Positions 34,901 through 47,535 of a DNA stretch of 64,000 nt are shown one piece after another. Below the pieces are notes generated by a model. It saw only the letters and a program-made list of their open reading frames with translations. It was not told where the DNA came from and did no database searches. Source of the stretch: Phialocephala subalpina (Eukaryota; Ascomycota; Leotiomycetes; Helotiales; Mollisiaceae); contig FJOG01000018.1 in the NCBI GenBank assembly GCA_900073065.1, forward strand, positions 924,079 to 988,078, written 5' to 3'. Position 1 is the stretch's first letter. Every line of letters begins with the position of its first letter. A program made the translations under genes and the position numbers.

Positions 34901-37900
34901 CGCAGTGTTGGTGCGATGAGTGTGGAGGGACCGAAAGTTCCCTTCACCATGCCAGAGCATACTGGGTGAGGGCCAACTTCGATCCAAACAGTCTTGCTGT
35001 CGACGGAACCGGATTGCTGGGCAGACTGGATTCCTCCCAAGAAATCGACGGGGTTGCGGGCGTGGTTCCTGAGATACTCTGCGTCGATGACTTCGGGCTC
35101 GTTCAACATTCGGCCAAGGACTGATGAGATGAGAGGCACCTTCTCTTTGCCGAAGTGGATGGATTCGGCGAGCTTCTGGAAGTCATCGAGGATGGGGTCG
35201 ACTTGAGCAGAGTGGAAAGCGAAAGGCACCTTCAGCTGGGTGCACTTGAAGCCTGCATCCTTGAGCAAGTCTGAAGTGACGGCCATCTCCTCCACGGCAC
35301 CGCTGAGCACAGTCTCTTTGGTGCCGTTGATGCATGCAATGTTCACCGGAGAGTTTCCAAGAGCTTCGGTGATAGAAGCAACTGAGCCCTGGACGGCAAC
35401 CATGATGTGCGTGCCTGGAGTGCATTTCTCAAGCAAAAGCTCTGCTCTCTTGCCGACGAGGTAGATCACATCGCTGGCTGACAGAATTCCGGAGGCGTTC
35501 AAGGCAGCATATTCGCCGAGGCTGTGTCCAAGAACAACTGAGGGTTTGATTCCCCAAGAGTCCCACAATCTGGCAACGGCCATCTCAAGGCAGACAACTC
35601 CGATTTGGACGATGACAGGGGACAAGCTCGCAACATCCTCGACGCTGCCGTCGATCAACGGGAGGAAAGACGGGAAGCCATGAATTGTCGCGATGCTGTC
35701 GAATTCATCGATGGTTTCTCTGAAGAGCGTGGAGTTCACATAGAAGTCCTTGCCCAATGCTGCATAGTGCGACCCCTGGCCAGTGAAAAGGAAAGCAACC
35801 TTCGGTGCGACGGGCAAGACTGGCTCTACCTTCTCGCCCAATTTTGCTTTGAGACCGGCCTTGACTTGCTCAATATCGGACGCGGTGACTGATATCCGCC
35901 AGTTGTGTTGGATTTTGCGAGCGGTCGTGGTGTACGCCAAGTCGGCAATCGATGTGTTGGGGTTTTGCTCGAGATAAGCAATGTAACGCTCGGCATTTCT
36001 GATCATGGCGGACTTCGATTTTGCCGTGACAGTGATAACATGAGTGGAGCGGGGGTCAATGGCGATTCTTGATTCAGCAGGACCCTCTTCAAGCAGCAGC
36101 CCAGTGTTTCCACCAGCAGCGCTGAAGTTGTTGACGAAGATTCGTCGAGGAACACCGGCTCTCTTGCGTAGAGGGGTCTTGTGGAAGGCGATGTGAACTT
36201 GACGCTCGGCAAGATCCTTGGGGAAACCTTGGTTGATGGTTCCCTTGATGCCCACATGTGGAGGGATGGCATTATTTTTCAGCATCATCAAGCATTTGAT
36301 CAATGCGGTGACACCGGAAGCAGCCTCACCGTGTCCAACGTTGGCCTTGACTGCACCCAAGAACAATGGTTGTTCAGCAGTCCTCTTACGGTCAGCAGGA
36401 GCAAAGACATTGGTGACGGACTTCATCTCAGTTCCGTCTCCAGCTTGGGTACCAGTGCCGTGCATTTCAACGTAGTCGACATCGAGGGCATCAATACCAG
36501 CTTTGTCGAGAATAGTCTTGTAGAGGATCTCCTGGGTTCCGCCGTGAGGGTGGGTGATAGAGATAGCGTCTGCCGAGTGATTTGTGGCAGTAGCGAGGAT
36601 CACCGCGAGAATGTTGTCCTTCTCGGCGAGCGCATCATCAAGTCTCTTGACAATGACAGTTCCGACACCATCAGCTCGGCAATATCCGTCTGCGTCGTTG
36701 TCAAAAGTAGCGCAAGGACCCTTCTTGGACAAAAACTGGCCTCGACTGAGACCTGCGAAAATGTCCGAGTTGGTCATGCAGGAGAGGCCACCAACAATGG
36801 CAGTGTCACAGTCCCCAGCAACCAGAGATGTGCAAGCCAACTGCATTGCTGCTGCACTCGACGAGCAAGCAGTGTCAATGTTGAAGGATGGTCCAGAGAA
36901 GCCGAAATGGTAGTTGATGCGTCCTGGGCCAAAAGCTCTGACACCACCGGTGATGAAATATGTATCGACTTCTTGAGCCGCGTTGATTTCTCGCCAGTCG
37001 TCAGATGTCTGTCCATAGAAAGTGCCGATACGGTCCAGCTTCGTCGAGCGTGTCCGATTTGGAACATAACCTGACATCTCGAGAGCCTCGTAGGCAGTAG
37101 AGAGGGCCATTCTTTGCATGGGATCTGTTTGGAACGCCTCGCGAGGAGACATGTTGAAAAATCGAGGGTCGAAGAGACCTGGGTTCTCGATCCAGCATCC
37201 GTAGGGTGTGTGGGATGTGTTCTTGATCTTTCCTGTGGGATCGTAATGCGTTTCGGCGTTGAATCGATCCTTTGGAACCACGCGGTGGACGTCTAGTCCC
37301 TTCTCGAGGAGCTCCCACAGCTTCTCGTGGCTGGCAGCATCCGGGAATCTTCCTGCCATACCAACAATCGCGAGCTTGACGGGACCGTTGGACTCATCCT
37401 TGGGCGAGGAGCTGTCTTGTTTCTCTGCAGTGAGTGGTCGTCGTAGGATAATCTCAAGGTCTGTCTGGGCCTTAAGCATCGATGCAAGGCTGCTGACAGC
37501 TTTTGTTGGGCCGTAAGGGACGACTAGGCATTTTGACCCCTTGAACTCTTGAGCCTTGACGACGCATGCGTGTAACACCTTTTGGAAGTCAAGTCGGTCG
37601 GTCAAGATATCTCGTACAATGGCCTGGATCAGCGAAACGGAGGTTTGTTCGGAATACCACGTGCCTGTCGCACAGGACAGAATGGGATATCTTGGGACAA
37701 GATTGCCAAGCACTCTCTGAACTGGCGAGCTTCCCAATTGCAAGATTTTCTCGGCATTGAAGCTTGAGAAAAGATGTGGGGCGTGATACGGTCCATGGAC
37801 AGGGATGGACAATGGCTTGGTGTCGAAAGCATCGGAGCCGAAAAGCGTGTTCAATGTAGCAGGTGGTCCGCTGATTGCGATGCTGGTGGCGGTAGTCGCA

Positions 37901-38637
37901 CTGACAAAAGCTTGACTCGCCAACGGAATGTTCTATGAGAAGTCAGTAAATGTGGATCCATGCGAGACCGCAATTGTCCGATGCGATCAATTAACTCACG
38001 TTCTCTTTGTGGAAGTCGTTGAGAATTGAGCTCGTCTCCGCTTCCTCTAACGCAGGTAAAACATATGTCCAGCTTTGCGAGATTTCGGCATCACCCTGTA
38101 AGCGATCGGCCAGCGCAGCAACATACGCTCCCGTTCGGAATGCCATCAAAACAACTTGTACAGCGACCGGTACGAGTCCTGATAGAGATGGCGCCGACGA
38201 GATCGCCGCTGCAGCAAAAAGGCCTGTGCACAGACCAACCAAGCTGGTCTCGCCTGGTCTCGTTGTGTCCTCATGCATCTTCTCTGCACGACTTTGATTT
38301 CAATGTCAGCTACCTATCTTAAATAAATTCGCATGCTGACTTACTCAATATAATGAGCCAGCTGTGTGATGCACAACAAGGCACTGTCCACAGCCGCATT
38401 CTTGATATCTCTCGCATGGTATTTGTCGTTCAAGTCTTTGATGGACGAGAAATGAGGTACTCTCCGCCTCTCGATGGCAGACAGTTGATCCACCTCTGCT
38501 CTCAACGCCGTGCCGACTTTGTCGAAAAACGATTGTGTCAATATACTTGGATTCCCAGACTTGAAGAAGTCCGCTAAAAATCCGTGTATATCTATTGTTT
38601 GGTCTCCGAAGAGGAGAAAAGCCATGTTCTCCGCCAT
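31957..38637 (-). CDS. pks1: Non-reducing polyketide synthase, DHN-melanin type (SAT-KS-AT-PT-ACP-ACP-TE)
   Basis: Makes the hydroxynaphthalene precursor of DHN melanin from acetyl/malonyl-CoA. Exons 38637-38345, 38291-38000, 37932-34510 and 34458-31957 (with an internal intron 32055-32002) give about 2151 residues, the family's normal size. Domains with active-site residues: starter-unit acyltransferase, GLCTGL near 115; ketosynthase, DTACSSS near 550 and HGTGTQAGD; acyltransferase, GHSLGEY near 998; product template, GHIVNGSYLTP near 1326 with the Asp of WIDSLAHLSGF near 1512; two acyl carriers, GVDSLMS near 1692 and GMDSLMS near 1820; thioesterase, GWSAGG near 1977 and GNHFSM near 2128. 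The start is the ATG of MAENMAFLLFGDQT. The 54-bp final intron keeps frame, so it reads through in the genome (VSSPFMN...) but has clean GTGAGT and CAACAG ends. All catalytic residues are present. Confidence 0.96.
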
Positions 38638-40237
38638 CTTGGAGTTGAGCAATGAATGCTCTTTGTGTTAGGGCGAGCTCACAAGCTCTTTCGGGGTCCC
38701 TTCAAGTCTATATCAACCAAATGAACGAGCGGGAGGTTGAAACAAAGTATTCGATGATGAGACTCATGAGACGTTCTCGGATATCATTGCACTGTTAAAG
38801 ATGTTTCTTCAGCAATTCTTTGAGACAACAGCTGGTACCTATAGTGCTTGAGCACCCAAATATGACAGGTTGTCTCACCTCGAGACTCCGTCCAAAGATA
38901 GTGTCCGTTCAATCTTTCGCGTCGGACATCGATAACCGAGCCGCTTATGGCACGATCACTGCTTGTGAAGGATGGCTGGTACATCATGCTTTCTCAGCCT
39001 GGCATTATGTGAGCTGGTTTCATTACACTGCAAGAATTACCAATTACCAACGGAGCCACCCATCGGATCAAGGGATGCGAGAGTCCACTCAATACGAGAC
39101 CCTGAAGACTGAAGAAAGGTCACTGCTTCTCGGCGCAGCTAAGGCCCAGGCCGCTTGGCTCGCGATCCGTGTTAGGCTCATTGTCACCCAAGTCCGGCGG
39201 ACATCCCCACCTCGACACTGCCTCTCTGACTGCTTTTCCCGATAAACGATAGCAAGGCAACATCTCATTAGTCGAACATTCCATTTTGGGGTCTTTGAAC
39301 AGCTGAGATCATGACTGTGTAGGTTCCCTGCCCGAATCTGGGGATAGGTATTTCCGGTGGCGACCGATTTGGACCGTAAGCTGCAGAGGGGCTCCGCCAT
39401 AGATGAGCCCCGAATCCTTGTCCGAGCGCTGTTGGCATATGATAATTCCTGAGATATACACGTGTAAGCCGCTCAAGAGCTGTCAATCCAAAGTGTTTGG
39501 CATTGAGGACATTGTGGACTCTGCAGAGCTGCAGCGATGAAACAAATGTGCAGTGACGATCAGCGAAGAGAACTTCAGAAACATGTCATCAAGGAAGTAT
39601 TCGCCCGCAGAAGGAAACATAATATTTGAAAATTTGAAGTATATCAAGGATGCCTCTGACCTCTCATTCCGTGATGTTCAAACCGACCTTCATTCTAAAA
39701 ATTGATGATATTTCAAGTCCTGATCCAATTCCCGCCATGTGCAGAGATCTCGTCTTCAACGCGAGTCCCTCCGCCAATGTCTCCTGCAGTCGCTCGAGAC
39801 ACACGTGTCCTCGTGTTGCTGCAAGTGAGCTTCAAGATGTTTTGAAGAGGCGGGATCTGAAGTCGTTGACAGATCAGCTGTCACAGATGGATGAACATTG
39901 TACGAAGGTTTTTGAAAGTTTCTCACGATGTGCCTCAATTCTGAATTTACGCTAATTGAGCTTGTATTCTTGCCGCTAACCGCAAACTGATTAGAACCGG
40001 ACAACATTACTTTTGGCTATGAACGACCGACGACATCTCAAAAACAACTTCAATTTGCTACAAACAAGAAGAAAACTCCATGCATCCATTCTCGAGTATT
40101 AACATGCTTTCCAACTCATCGCTCAGAGACAAAATGCTGACGAATGTGCACCAGATCACCATGTTCTATTGCTGCTTTGAAGAGAGGAGAGCCATTTCAG
40201 AATTGGCACCCTTCTTTCTCAAACTGCTTCTGTGCTC
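38638..40237. other. Intergenic: PKS promoter and oxidase 3' region
   Basis: About 1.6 kb between the PKS start and the multicopper oxidase stop, both on the minus strand. A plus-strand frame at 39650-39955 starts with ATG but has no known domain. Otherwise nothing is recognised. Confidence 0.45.
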
Positions 40238-42375
40238 TCACAACCCGTAGCCATCAATGGCGAAGTCTGCAGCACGTCTGGCAAGTTTGCTGGTGCGCTT
40301 GTCACGCTTCATAGCGGACACCTGAGGCACGCTTCTCTTGGGGAAGAGCGCACTAGAGTCGGGTCAGTCAAAGCCACCAATGCATCTCTCGGGGATTAAA
40401 TGCTCACCCTCTATCTGGGAAAAGAGGCACAGTATTGGCGCCGGTCAGATCAGTGTAGTTCGCTGTGTTTCCAGCCGCATTTCCAGCAGTTGGGATGCCT
40501 TGGGCTTGGCAGACTGCCAGGTGATCTGCTGGAATCGTCAAGCCAGCAAGCTCCTGTGGAGCTTCAATGATGGTGGCACTGAGACCCATGATCACATGCC
40601 ATTCGATGTGGCAATGGAACAGCCAGACACCAGGGTTCTCGGCCTTGAATCGGAGCACAACGTAGCTACCAGCGTTGACGGCGATGGTGTCACGTTTTGG
40701 AGGCACGGCTGGAAAGTTCCTGAGTCCGAAGTCAGTATACTTTCATACATCTCCAAGAGAGAGCTTCTCACCTCCCGTGTCCGGTGTAGGAACCCTTGCC
40801 ACTCTCGGGCCGTTCGCAAACTTGGAATTGATGACCATGCAGATGGAAGGGGTGGATAGCAGCATCCAGGTTGTTTACCACGATCTGCACGACATCACCC
40901 TTGTTCACCACGAACGGATTGACGTCTCCGTAGATTATGGGGTTGGTGTTAGATGACCCAGTGGTGAATGCAGTGAAAAGAGATGGAACCTTCTGGCTAA
41001 TGTAGGTGCTGTTGTTGAAGTACGCTCTTGATTTCTGTCAGATTGTGGAGATATTGCCAGTGGCAGGGAACTTACCTTGGAATACCATTGACGTCGAATC
41101 CGAAGTTGAAGTTCAATCTGATATCCTTATCAACCACATCGGGCTGGCCAATGAGCGCCTGGTTGTCCAATGCGACGAGTTTTGCGTCATCTTGAACAGA
41201 CGTCCACGCGGGTACGCTAAAAGCGGGAGGGGCACCCTTCGATGCATCGTACTGAATTACGCCAGTGATGTTGAATGGCCACACATTGGTTGCTCCTCCA
41301 GTAGCGTAATCCCGGTTCATGTCAAGTGACGCCAGGAAGCCATAGTTCCTTCTGACAGATGTTTGTGCGGTCAAAAGGAATTCGTATCTTTGAGCAGGTG
41401 CAACACGGATCTGGTACGCATCCTTCTTCTGCACATAGGATCCATCAATCGAGATGAGATGCATGGTATGGGAGTCAAATTGAAGCAAAACAGCGGCGAA
41501 AGCTGCCATGCTGATGACCTTGATCTTGTACGTCTTCCCCGCCTGGAAATTCAGCTGGGCACTGCTTGAGTCATTCACCAAGAGGGCATCTGGGAATGGC
41601 GGCAGGAAATGGGTGTTGGTTGTGACGAGCATTTGATCGATCAATGTAGGAACTGGTGTATGGTACCAATCTGAAACTGTGAGAACAAACTCCTCGTCAA
41701 ACTGCCCTGCATAGGGATCGTTTGGATCATGCACAATCAAAGGACCTGCGCAAGTCAATACCAATGCTTATCGTCGACCGAATCTCGCAGGTCACGCGGA
41801 TAGTGAGTGCACGTACCTCGCAAGCCATCGGGATACTGTCCCATATTGTGTGAATGGTACCAGAAAGTTCCTGGCGCATCGAGCTAGTCAAACCAGTTAG
41901 AAGTTGTTTAGGAATACACTTCCGAGAACGAATTACATTGAAGCTGTAGGTGAAGGTTCCTCCTGGCTGGATGGGGCATTGTGTCACCTGATTGGTGGTT
42001 AGTATTTCATATTTTAGGACGAGCCTAATGTACTGACCCCAGAAGGGCCATCCATAACCTGCGTTCCAAATTGGTTCAGACCATGGAAGTGCAGTCCGGT
42101 TGATTGAGTACCCAAGTTATTGGTTACATGAACCACAATTTGGTCGCCCACAGTCCCCTCGATCGTAGGACATGGCCATTGCCCGTTTATCCCAATCACT
42201 TGTCTACACAGATGAAAATTAATATAAAGACAGAGTTGTTTCCAAACGGCTCTTACCGGGTAAAGTTGTCCGGGGCGGCATTGACGAAGTCGATGCTCCA
42301 GTTATAGGTGATTGTTTTGCAAGTAGCGAGAGAGGCTGACAGGGCAAGGAAAAGAAAGGTTGTTAACGACTGCAT
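40238..42375 (-). CDS. Multicopper oxidase, Abr1/Fet3-like
   Basis: Blue copper oxidase of about 590 residues with a signal peptide ([19 protein letters not shown]). All four copper-ligand motifs are readable across its exons: L1 GLHFHG, L2 [18 protein letters not shown]3 [10 protein letters not shown] and L4 [13 protein letters not shown]. The N-terminal TYNW and [13 protein letters not shown] resemble Fet3-type ferroxidases and Aspergillus Abr1 (conidial pigment oxidase) more than classical laccases. The C-terminus ends in a basic tail ([23 protein letters not shown]) with no membrane anchor, unlike Fet3, so a secreted or wall-localised oxidase is more likely than an iron-uptake partner. 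It lies 1.6 kb upstream of the PKS on the same strand and is the best local candidate for oxidative polymerisation of DHN; this role is inferred from family and position. Confidence 0.92.
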
Positions 42376-43408
42376 GTTGAAAAGAGATCAACAATTATGG
42401 ATTAGGTATTAGATGCTACAGCAACTGAAGGAAAATTGCCTTGAACTGCCTCGTTATGATCTGGGCCTGGAGGTCTTTATCAGAAGCTACCCCTCGCAGC
42501 CCTCGGGTCATGCTCCAATCTTCTTGTCATATTCTTTTTGGCGGTGCTAGGTTTTCCCGAACCGTGGCTTTCTCCTATCTGACTATTGAATATCCATCTG
42601 AGTGCTGGCATCTTACCTGGTCCACTGGAAGGTCGTGCGGAAGAGCTTGTGGTGTGTATACGAACTCCAAGATGCTGGGATCCAAGCCTCATTTCCTGTC
42701 GAACCATACATATGGCGTTGAGACCAATATAGCCCGCATATGCCCCAGGCAGGCTTATGCGAGGCAGAGAAGGTTCAACGTGAAAAAAGAATCCTGTCCG
42801 AAAGGCATCTCAGCCTCTCTAGCGCTGATCCGTCGCTTGATAACCGTTGTCTTTTGCTGACACTAGGATTTAGTGGCGGTCAGGGCGTGCTGCAGCGCTC
42901 GGTGCTGAAGACCCTGGAATCTGCACGTCTCGGTGATGCACGATTCGGGGCTTTTGACTTGGCTGAAATGAACTGATCGGGTACGGCTTGGCAAGAACAA
43001 CCCGCCAGCGGCTTATGCACTGCGGGAAATTCCAACAAGGCTTTGCCCTCACTAATTGCACCCAGAAATATTATACCTTCGACCGGACAGGATTTGTGAG
43101 GATTTTGATGCTTGATGACGCTCGTTGAGTCCCGCCCAATGGGAGCCGAGTCAAGGTCCGGTAACCGTGCGAATGCCGATCAGCCTTGAGCAACGCATTG
43201 CTGCAAACAATCTGTATGATTCGAAGGATACCAAACGTCCATCGCAGCAGCCGCGCGTCGTCAGTGTCCGGTAGAGGGCTGGGTAACATCGAAAGACTAT
43301 ATTACCTTCCCAGTGATCTCCCACATTTAGACCATATCAATAAGGATAACTGCTTTCTGATATTGACGCCGTCACGAGATAAACTTTACCACCACTCCAC
43401 ACATCATC
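42376..43408. other. Divergent promoter region of oxidase and CFEM genes
   Basis: About 1 kb between two divergent starts, so a candidate shared control region. No coding signal is seen. Confidence 0.5.
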
Positions 43409-44293
43409 ATGAAGTCTTCAATCGTCTCTCTTCTAGTCTTGGCGTCGTCCACGGGGACGTTCGCCACACCTTGGGGTCCTGGAGTTGGAGGAGGATGGGG
43501 CAATTGGCCTTCTTGCGCAGTATGTTGGGTCCCGTCTTGTGTTCCAATAAATCAAGGACTAACCGAGCTTGCGATGTCAAGTCTTCATGCATGAGCACGT
43601 TCACTAGCGGTAACTGTGCTGGAGATGGAGCCTGTTTCTGCAAAGACACAGCTTTGATTCAGAATGCCAACTCATGTATCAACGGATCAAGCTGCTCAGC
43701 TTCCGACAAAGCGAGTAAGTAACTTCCCTGGACCCTTGGAACCTTTTCTGACTTTCCTAGCCGTCTTCACCAATATTGCACAGCTCTGTGTGGATGTTGG
43801 AGTCACGTTGACTGCAGCACCTGAATCTTCTGCAGCGGCAACCGCCACCAGCAACTCAGCTTGGACGGGCGGTCCATGGTCGGCAGCGTGGGGATCAAAT
43901 GGTGGTCCCGGGTACGGCCCATTCGGTGGAAATTGGGGACCTTGGGGCTCATCAGGTGCTTGGACTGCCGGACCTTGGTCCGCTTGGTGGGACGGCAGCG
44001 CGTGCCCAAGTGATGCTTGGACCGGATGGACTTCTGGAACTTGGAGCAGTAACGCCCCTTGGACTTCTTGGAGTGCCTGCACTGCAACTACCACCGCCTC
44101 CAGCGTTTACACGACCACTGTTTCTGGCTCGGTCATCACATCAACCTCCTTTGGCATCAAAGTTGCTGAGGCGACTGCAACCGGCACGGGAGCTATTGCC
44201 ACCAGCACGAAAACTGGCTCTGCAGCCAACAACGCAGCCAAGATCGGCTTGAGTTTCGTCGTCGTTACTTTTGTGGCTATTGTTCAGGGATAG
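43409..44293 (+). CDS. CFEM-domain, GPI-anchored cell-surface protein
   Basis: Exons 43409-43519, 43582-43714 and 43761-44293 (introns 62 and 46 bp) give 258 residues. A signal peptide (MKSSIVSLLVLASSTGTFA) precedes a CFEM domain whose eight cysteines appear in order: PSC, SSC, GNC, GAC, FC, NSC, SSC and QLC. The conserved Asp sits just after the FC cysteine (CFCKD). CFEM proteins are fungal; some bind haem or act in wall structure. Next comes an unusual Trp/Gly-rich stretch (WTGGPWSAAWG, GNWGPWGSSG, GPWSAWWDG), then a Ser/Thr tail and a hydrophobic end (IGLSFVVVTFVAIVQG) after NNAA, consistent with GPI attachment. It diverges from the multicopper oxidase gene, so co-expression is possible. 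Confidence 0.9.
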
Positions 44294-47200
44294 ATTTCGA
44301 CCCAGGTTCGGTAATGAGTACGGCATGGAATCGGTGCAACGGGATATCATTGTCTTTCTATTCAAATTGTCAGAGAAACAAATCAATTGCGGCGTTCGGG
44401 ACATTGGGAATACCACATTCTTTCTTTACTTTATGGGTAGTTCTTTTCGTGTAGATACGACTTGAGGTTGCAAAGGTCTCTCCTTTCTGCTTCTTGCGGA
44501 TGCTTCCGCAACCTTCAACGCCTCTGTATTGCTTTTCTTCCCTTAATCTTCTTCGGTGGGCATGGGCTTGCGGGTCTGCTTTGCAAAGCGGTTGGGTGTC
44601 TGGCATGGGCATTTTCGGTGGGGTTTCTCTCCAAAAGAGGCATCTTGCCTGGCTGTTTCGGTCGAGCATCCTTCAATACACTTCATCAATCTAGAATGCA
44701 AATGTTATTTCTCGACAGATCCGCCTCCCAATATTGAAACAAATTCTTTCAAACATAATGACTCGCTCCCTCCGCAATGACGTTCAGCAAGGACGTTCAG
44801 CTTCAAACTTGTGGAGTTGAGGACTCGGTTGCTGATATTCAGGGGGCAGCTCGCTAATTCCATGGCATTCAGAAGACCAGTTCGAGACTTCAAAGAGGTG
44901 CCATCGCTGAGGACTGCGATATCCTTCACAGGGCTGAAATATGAGGCTGAAGGGTGTTTGATATTTCTTCCACTCAATTCATGAGAGATGGATTCACTTG
45001 CTGGTGAATGGGATTTTTCAAAGTGTATATAAATCCAAGTTCACGATTGAGAGAATTTGAGAGCATTTGAGGCATCGCGGCTCTTTCGATTCAATAAAGC
45101 TCATATTCTCTCACTTGATTCTACTGTGATCATTGACTTGGAAATAACTGACTCGAGAATGATGAGGCGGCAGAAGAGATAAATTCATCTCCACTCCAGC
45201 CTCGGAAACAAACACGGGCCCGAAGAGATAAATTCATCTCCACTTCAGCCTCGGAAACAAACACGGGTCCGAAGGGAGAATATTCACGCCATAGCGGGTG
45301 CCTGAAAATCATCAATGCATCTACGATCTGATAACTCAATGAACAAAACTCTGCAATTAGAAACTTCGATCAAGCCTCATTCTGCAGCCTCATCGTGATG
45401 ATCAATGACTTCCTGAAACTATATCCAGACTATTCTCAAATCTTGGTAAGATTAAGCTTACAGCTGATCTCACAAGTCGTAACTTTAAACCAACCCGAGC
45501 ACCCGGCATTTGACAGCCTGTAGCTCTAGTGATGTAAGCCTAAATTTTATCATCAACGCCCCCTAATTTTAGCGGTCACCTCACTACCTCACGGGCCTCC
45601 GGGGATTTTCAGGCCTGTGCGGGGAAGTGCTTGGGGCAAGCCACCTCCCCTAAAGAAATCCCCCAACAAGATGACACCGGGGATCCCCCATGCTGATGCG
45701 GCCCTGAGATCTGACACCCTTCGAGGCTCCAGCAGCCAAACACTTTCCACCACGCGAACACGCCAATGCAAACCCCGCCCTCAGCTCTTGAGAAGGAAGC
45801 CAACACTGCCAGAAATTTTTCTACCCTCATGGCATGTTTCGAATTCCACTCAGCCCCAACGCCAAAGGGATGCTCAACCACGGTGACGGATCTAGAATAG
45901 AGCTCGAGCTTAAGCTTACAACAAATGTATGCGAGAGCCGAGCAACAACTGTGCCGCACAACACATCTGCCTTTGTGGTCCACGGATGCGATGCCGTTGC
46001 GGCGTTGTCAGCGTACCGCCCGTGTAACCCGAGCTTCCGAAAATAGAGGAGATTAGGTTCCGTGCCTGCAACTTGCATTCTTGGCTGTAATATTGGAAGA
46101 TGCTTGTCAATACTGCCAACGCTTAGAATTTCTTTTTGTCATCGTTACGTTCTTGGTCTTAATGCCAACGCCTGCAGCTCACCGCTCAGCGCTTGCTGCA
46201 GAAGTTACGCTTAAGTGAGCTAGCTGATTTTGGTCAATATTACGACGCGGGGTGTGCTATAGGGCGTGCAGCACTGCAGCTGGACTTTCCCAACCTCCCC
46301 AATTCGATCGCGATCTTGAACATCCGATAAAGCGTTGTTGATTCGAAGATCCGAATCTAGGAACAAGAACATCAGACGAACAAAGCTTTGCTCTTCGTCT
46401 CTATGTTTGTCTTGAGGGAGTGGCAGAATTTCGATGTTTCAATCATTCTTGCTGCCAGGCAGCTTTTACCTTTTCACGCGACAACGACAAAGGAAAACCT
46501 CAACTTCGAATGAGCCATCAGACAACCTTTGTTTCTATTGGACATCCAAGCAAGTGATAGCAGAGACTCTCATTTGAGACGGTCAAAATCCAAAGGTGCG
46601 CCGTTTCCAAAGAAAATTGATCTGAATTTGGATGCGAGCAGGATACCCTTTTTGAGGAGCGACACGAGAGCATGAAAACAATTTGGGCAGCAAACGCTCT
46701 TCGACGATATTATGAGATCACAAAATTGGATGAACTACGGCCTCAAAGATCAAGGAAGAAGGCCGTTGCTTGCTCATTCCTCATGTGCACCCAGTCCTCT
46801 TGTGCTCACATCTACTCCTTCCGGTTTCAACCACGAGCCTCGATTTCTGGCTTTCAGAGCATATACAAATACCAAAATTTTATCAGACATTGCTATACCC
46901 AAATAGAGCCATTCTGGACTTCTATTGCAATAATGAGAGTGGTATCAAATCGATATTAGGTGTCCGAGAGCAGAGAGTTCTAGTGTGGAATTCGAAAGGT
47001 GATGCAACGCTGGCTGAAAAGCCTTTGAAAAGACGATAAATCCCCGAACTTGAGTAGCAGCATTCAACAAATTGTCGCAGTGAAAAACCTCGAGCTCACA
47101 GGAGATCTTCCGTCCATACTTTTGAATTTTGATGTCCAGGCGGACTTCGGGTTTGAGCGAAATGCAGAATTCGGCAGACTTTTGTAACGTTGAATTGATC

Positions 47201-47535
47201 CATCCCATTCTAGAGTTCACACAGCATTTTCTCAGCGACTTGTATTTCCAAATATGTCTACGAATTAGAAATGAAGATATATTTCAATATCCACGTCCCC
47301 GGCCACGAGAATGAAGGCAACATCATCACGGCATTCGACGGATCTCCAGATATCGGCTCGGCCCGAAATCTCGGCATCTAAAAATAAACAAAACCCTTCA
47401 GCCACGACGAGGCGCAGCTGAAATTTGTCTGAGACGCGTATCCCCTCCTTAAGAATGTGAATATTATCGAGTGCACTGGCACTCTTCTCCCTTCACACAC
47501 ATTCATTCCGTCTGCCTGCCTAATCATAGTTCACC
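44294..47535. other. 3.2-kb intergenic region with a 49-bp tandem repeat
   Basis: No gene is recognised. The only clear structure is the two-copy 49-bp repeat at 45173-45270. Frames at 45.6-46.1 kb overlap on opposite strands and have no family features. Confidence 0.5.
45173..45270. repeat. 49-bp direct tandem repeat, two copies
   Basis: Copies 45173-45221 and 45222-45270 differ at two positions, both C in the first and T in the second. The divergence shows that this repeat, unlike the 250-bp pairs, is real and not new. Confidence 0.9.

Noticed and set aside
36181..37074. Plus-strand 297-codon frame inside the PKS
   Set aside because: It lies opposite the conserved ketosynthase domain and has no recognisable product.
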